The position numbers and the translations under genes are program-made. The notes below the pieces were generated by a model. The model saw only the letters and a program-made list of their open reading frames with translations. It was not told the origin of the DNA and did not search any database. Positions 5,839 through 7,381 of a DNA stretch of 7,381 bases are shown in pieces. The first letter of the stretch is position 1, and each line of letters begins with the position of its first letter. The stretch covers positions 1-7,381 of the forward strand of contig PFCY01000014.1 of assembly GCA_002763085.1 (NCBI GenBank). Direction: 5' to 3'. This DNA is from Candidatus Pacearchaeota archaeon CG10_big_fil_rev_8_21_14_0_10_32_14 (GTDB lineage: Archaea > Nanobdellota > Nanobdellia > Pacearchaeales > GW2011-AR1).

Positions 5839-5866
5839 TAAAGAAAAGACAAATGAAAGGAGGTGA
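5798..5866 (+). CDS. Possible 22-codon leader ORF overlapping the next gene's ribosome site
   Basis: A TTG codon (5798) lies eight bases after GAGAGG (5784-5789), part of GAGAGGTGAT. It opens a 22-codon frame starting MKAPRKVVYSF and ending in a basic KTNERR. The frame closes at TGA 5864-5866, inside the next gene's Shine-Dalgarno (GGAGGTGATT, 5859-5868). A ribosome finishing here would be placed on the next start, the layout of translational coupling. The peptide is basic and soluble and matches nothing I know. The start lies in a stem (see 5798-5838), which could control its use. Support is the ribosome site, the exact placing of the stop, and the same spacing as the downstream gene; length alone would not support it. 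Confidence 0.4.
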   Translation: MKAPRKVVYSFAFDKEKTNERR

Positions 5867-5868
5867 TT
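5859..5868 (+). promoter_or_regulatory. Near-perfect Shine-Dalgarno, GGAGGTGATT
   Basis: This is nearly the full complement of the 16S rRNA 3' end (GGAGGTGATC). The expected start codon, eight bases after GGAGG, is at 5872, where the sequence has ATA and not ATG. Confidence 0.7.
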
Positions 5869-6633
5869 AAAATAGTAAATAAAAACTCTAATAATACAGA
5901 TTGGAAAACTATTGCGATTGTTGTTATGGCGATTGCGATCGTTGTTCTTTTTGTAATACAATTTAAAGGGGATAGGCCGAGTTTGAGTCCTGGACAAACT
6001 GAAGTGTTTAAAGGAGTTTATGTTACATCAGATAATAAAGGTCTGTTGGGATTAACTTCTTGGGATTTAGGATCAAATATTCTTTCTTCTGATGGATCTG
6101 GCAAAATTTTAAAACCCTTGAATTTGAAGGCAAGTAGTGTTAATACATCTAAATTAGGAGTTAGTGATTACATAAATCTCGATAATGACATTGTAATCGG
6201 AAGAAATTATATGGATGAAACTCAAGATAGTATTCGTTTTAAAGTAGATCATGGTAATGGAGGAGTTGATAGTGGACTTTTTTATCGTGATCCAGCTGAT
6301 GCACTCGATCAATTAGACTTACCTGCCGTTTATCTTGAAAAATGGATAGATGATGATTTGACTGATGCAAATAAGCTTGGAAATAAACTTGATGCAAATC
6401 AAATTGGACCTGGGAGTATTTTTACACAAAAATATGAATTCAGTACTAGTGGAGCCGTGACAAAAGAAAATTCTATTTTTATTGAACCCCCATTTATTTA
6501 TTTTGTAAAAGATGGAAAATGGTGGAAATGTGGAATCGATCAAACTAAAACAGGAAATTTTGGTTGTATCATTGATAACTCCTTTAAATCTAGAGTAGAT
6601 ATAAGCAATTCTAAACTTAAAGCGATACAATAA
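5863..6633 (+). CDS. N-terminally anchored extracytoplasmic protein, unknown function (start uncertain)
   Basis: No family is recognised. From the first possible codon it has 256 residues: a short polar N-terminus, one strong hydrophobic helix (about 16-34), then about 220 outside residues. These are rich in Asp, Asn, Gly and Ser with alternating hydrophobics, as in a beta-rich surface domain. Cys223 and Cys235 (WWKCG..GNFGCI) form a likely disulfide loop near the end. The start is odd. GTG 5863 lies inside the Shine-Dalgarno, and upstream codons hit TGA at 5854. ATT 5866 and ATA 5872 are the only other early options, and the first ATG (5926) is inside the membrane helix. ATA at 5872 has ideal spacing, so a rare AUA start or an ATG-to-ATA change is possible. 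A T-rich terminator follows the stop. Confidence 0.65.
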   Translation: MIKIVNKNSNNTDWKTIAIVVMAIAIVVLFVIQFKGDRPSLSPGQTEVFKGVYVTSDNKGLLGLTSWDLGSNILSSDGSGKILKPLNLKASSVNTSKLGVSDYINLDNDIVIGRNYMDETQDSIRFKVDHGNGGVDSGLFYRDPADALDQLDLPAVYLEKWIDDDLTDANKLGNKLDANQIGPGSIFTQKYEFSTSGAVTKENSIFIEPPFIYFVKDGKWWKCGIDQTKTGNFGCIIDNSFKSRVDISNSKLKAIQ

Positions 6634-6640
6634 CTTGATA

Positions 6641-6673
6641 ATTTTATTTTTTTCTTTTTCTTTTATTTTTTTT
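6641..6673 (+). terminator. T-rich terminator
   Basis: Four T runs separated by single A or C bases start eight bases after the stop codon. This is the strongest T tract of the window and fits archaeal termination without a hairpin. Confidence 0.55.
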
Positions 6674-6716
6674 GAAACCTATTTAGAAATATATTTTAAT
6701 GTGTTTTATTTTTCAG

Positions 6717-6811
6717 TTTTTTGTGTCAGTAAGTGCCTACTAAAGTCAGCAAGCTGACACCCGCCCTAACTTCATATTTGAATTTCCGAGAAGTTAGTCT
6801 GACACAAAACG
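6717..6811 (+). repeat. Structured dispersed element, copy 3, with 11-base inverted ends
   Basis: It carries the same blocks as the other copies: TTTTTTGTGTCAG (6717-6729), CCTACTAAA (6736-6744), TTCATATTTGAATTTCC (6771-6787) and GTTAGT (6793-6798). TTTTGTGTCAG (6719-6729) is the perfect complement of CTGACACAAAA (6799-6809). Hairpin A is GTCAG (6745-6749) with CTGAC (6754-6758) around CAAG. Hairpin B is CTAACTTC (6766-6773) with GAAGTTAG (6790-6797), eight perfect pairs holding the conserved block in its loop. GTGTCAG (6723-6729) can also pair with CTGACAC at 6754-6760, so two exclusive folds exist. It lies between the terminator and the promoter of the next gene. Confidence 0.65.
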
Positions 6812-6822
6812 TTTCTTTTTTT

Positions 6823-6837
6823 CGAAAGATTTATAAG
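6823..6837 (+). promoter_or_regulatory. BRE and TATA box, leaderless promoter
   Basis: CGAAAGA (6823-6829) followed by TTTATAAG (6830-6837) is the best archaeal promoter match in the window, centred about 25 bases before ATG 6859. Transcription should start at or beside the start codon. No Shine-Dalgarno is present, as expected for a leaderless message. Confidence 0.65.
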
Positions 6838-6858
6838 TTGTATAAGTCTATATAACCT

Positions 6859-7128
6859 ATGGAAATTAAGAAAATATTACATTATCCTCGGCTCGATAGT
6901 GTTTTAATGGTTGAGAAATTTATTTATGATAATAGTGGGACGTATAAAAAAAAGCAGATTTGGGAAAGGCTTCCTAAAAAGATGATGTATCAAACATATT
7001 CTGTCATAATTGATTATCTTTTATATGCCGGAAGAATTGCGGTGGACTCCGAAGGAAAAATTGCTTGGATATGGGATCCGAAATTAGTTAGAAAATATAT
7101 AAAAAGAACTGATTTAGAATGGAAATAA
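6859..7128 (+). CDS. Small winged-helix-like protein, possible antitoxin
   Basis: This 89-residue soluble protein has a charged first half with predicted helices (about 14-24, 31-39 and 43-58) and a short beta-hairpin-like segment (GRIAVDSEGKIAWIWDP, about 58-74). That helix-helix-helix-wing order suggests a winged-helix DNA-binding fold, but no named family is claimed. Similar sequences (LHYPRLD..VLMVEKFI at the start, MYQT.SVIIDYLLY.G..) occur, from memory, in DPANN archaea next to RelE-like toxins. The next frame starts at 7119 and overlaps this stop by ten bases, typical of a toxin-antitoxin operon, so an antitoxin role is inferred. It is expressed from a leaderless promoter, with ATG 6859 being both first Met and expected transcript start. 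The gene is intact even though its partner is not. Confidence 0.6.
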   Translation: MEIKKILHYPRLDSVLMVEKFIYDNSGTYKKKQIWERLPKKMMYQTYSVIIDYLLYAGRIAVDSEGKIAWIWDPKLVRKYIKRTDLEWK

Positions 7129-7312
7129 GCTCGAGACTTTTTTTGCAGATAAGAATTTACTTAAAGATCTTGAAGATCTGAAAAAAGGAAATACGGAAGA
7201 TAAAACTTTATATCACCATCTCAGTCAAGCATTTGATAATCTCAAAAGAAATGCTTTTAGTGGAATTCAAATACCTAAAAGGCTTATTCTTAAAGAATAT
7301 ATTCTTAACTAA
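7119..7312 (+). pseudogene. RelE-like toxin remnant, frameshifted and truncated
   Basis: ATG 7119 overlaps the end of the previous gene and reads MEISSRLF before a run of seven T (7138-7144). In that frame translation stops at TGA 7179-7181. One frame back it continues FADKNLLKDLEDLKKGNTED..LYHHLSQAFDNLKRNAFSGIQIPKR..KEYILN to TAA 7310-7312. That sequence resembles, from memory, the first half of a RelE/YoeB-like toxin family of DPANN archaea, which run on to about 110 residues. The half expected to hold the catalytic residues is absent here. One lost T would explain the frameshift. Alternatively T-TTT-TTG (7139-7145) is in the correct phase for -1 slippage, which would give a joined 64-residue product. 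The family call is uncertain; the broken frame is clear. Confidence 0.5.
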
Positions 7313-7313
7313 A

Positions 7314-7350
7314 AAGAAATCTCCATCTTTCAAGATGGGGTGAGTTTCTT
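7314..7350 (+). other. Long imperfect hairpin after the toxin remnant
   Basis: AAGAAA (7314-7319) pairs with TTTCTT (7345-7350). CCATCT (7323-7328) pairs with AGATGG (7333-7338) around a TTCA loop, with a small internal loop between the two stems. It could be a terminator or RNA-stabilising hairpin. Its form (pyrimidine-rich arm, TTCA loop, GATGGGGTGAG arm) also recalls the right-end hairpin of IS200/IS605 TnpB elements. No transposase gene is in view. Bases 7351-7381 show nothing more. Confidence 0.45.
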
Positions 7351-7381
7351 CCCGCAAATTATTTATTTCTCGATTGATTAT

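Noticed and set aside
6319..6630. 103-residue minus-strand frame
   Set aside because: Antisense to the anchored extracytoplasmic protein, with no ribosome site or recognisable domain.
1..7381. CRISPR array from the three repeats
   Set aside because: The copies are thousands of bases apart, are not identical, and have internal hairpins; there is no repeat-spacer pattern and no cas gene.

Overview
This window looks like archaeal chromosome from an AT-rich, small-genome lineage, most likely DPANN (Pacearchaeota/Woesearchaeota-like). This is inferred from gene content and promoters, not from a marker phylogeny. The one firmly identified housekeeping gene is deoxyhypusine synthase, an archaeal/eukaryotic enzyme. 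Several genes have a TATA-like box about 25 bases before the start codon, the archaeal leaderless layout. Others carry strong Shine-Dalgarno sequences (GGAGGTGAT, GGGGGTGAA).

Layout: 1-100 holds the first copy of a structured repeat. 164-901 (+) encodes two small membrane proteins, a DUF378 protein and a four-helix protein. 1022-1859 (-) encodes a 68-residue two-helix membrane protein and an unrecognised two-helix protein. 1961-2338 (+) is an unrecognised soluble protein, followed by a possible 20-residue hydrophobic mini-ORF. 2478-4307 (+) is a large membrane-anchored surface protein with a LamG jelly-roll and a cysteine-rich C-terminal half. 4308-4512 holds the second repeat copy. 4513-5523 (-) is deoxyhypusine synthase. 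5524-5797 has no recognised gene, but holds a GC-rich hairpin patch and a TA-repeat promoter. It leads into a 22-codon ORF that overlaps the ribosome binding site of an anchored extracytoplasmic protein (to 6633). 6634-6858 contains a T-rich terminator, the third repeat copy and a leaderless promoter. 6859-7312 is a two-gene unit resembling a toxin-antitoxin pair, whose second gene is frameshifted and truncated. A strong hairpin follows.

Apart from deoxyhypusine synthase, which modifies translation factor aIF5A, this is an accessory region of cell-envelope and surface proteins. There is no obvious shared pathway. The most interesting signal is the structured element present three times in the same orientation. 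A 17-base block and a GTTAGT motif are conserved, while one hairpin keeps its pairing with wholly different sequences. This suggests a selected RNA or DNA structure: a small RNA family, or the end of a non-autonomous IS200/IS605-like element.
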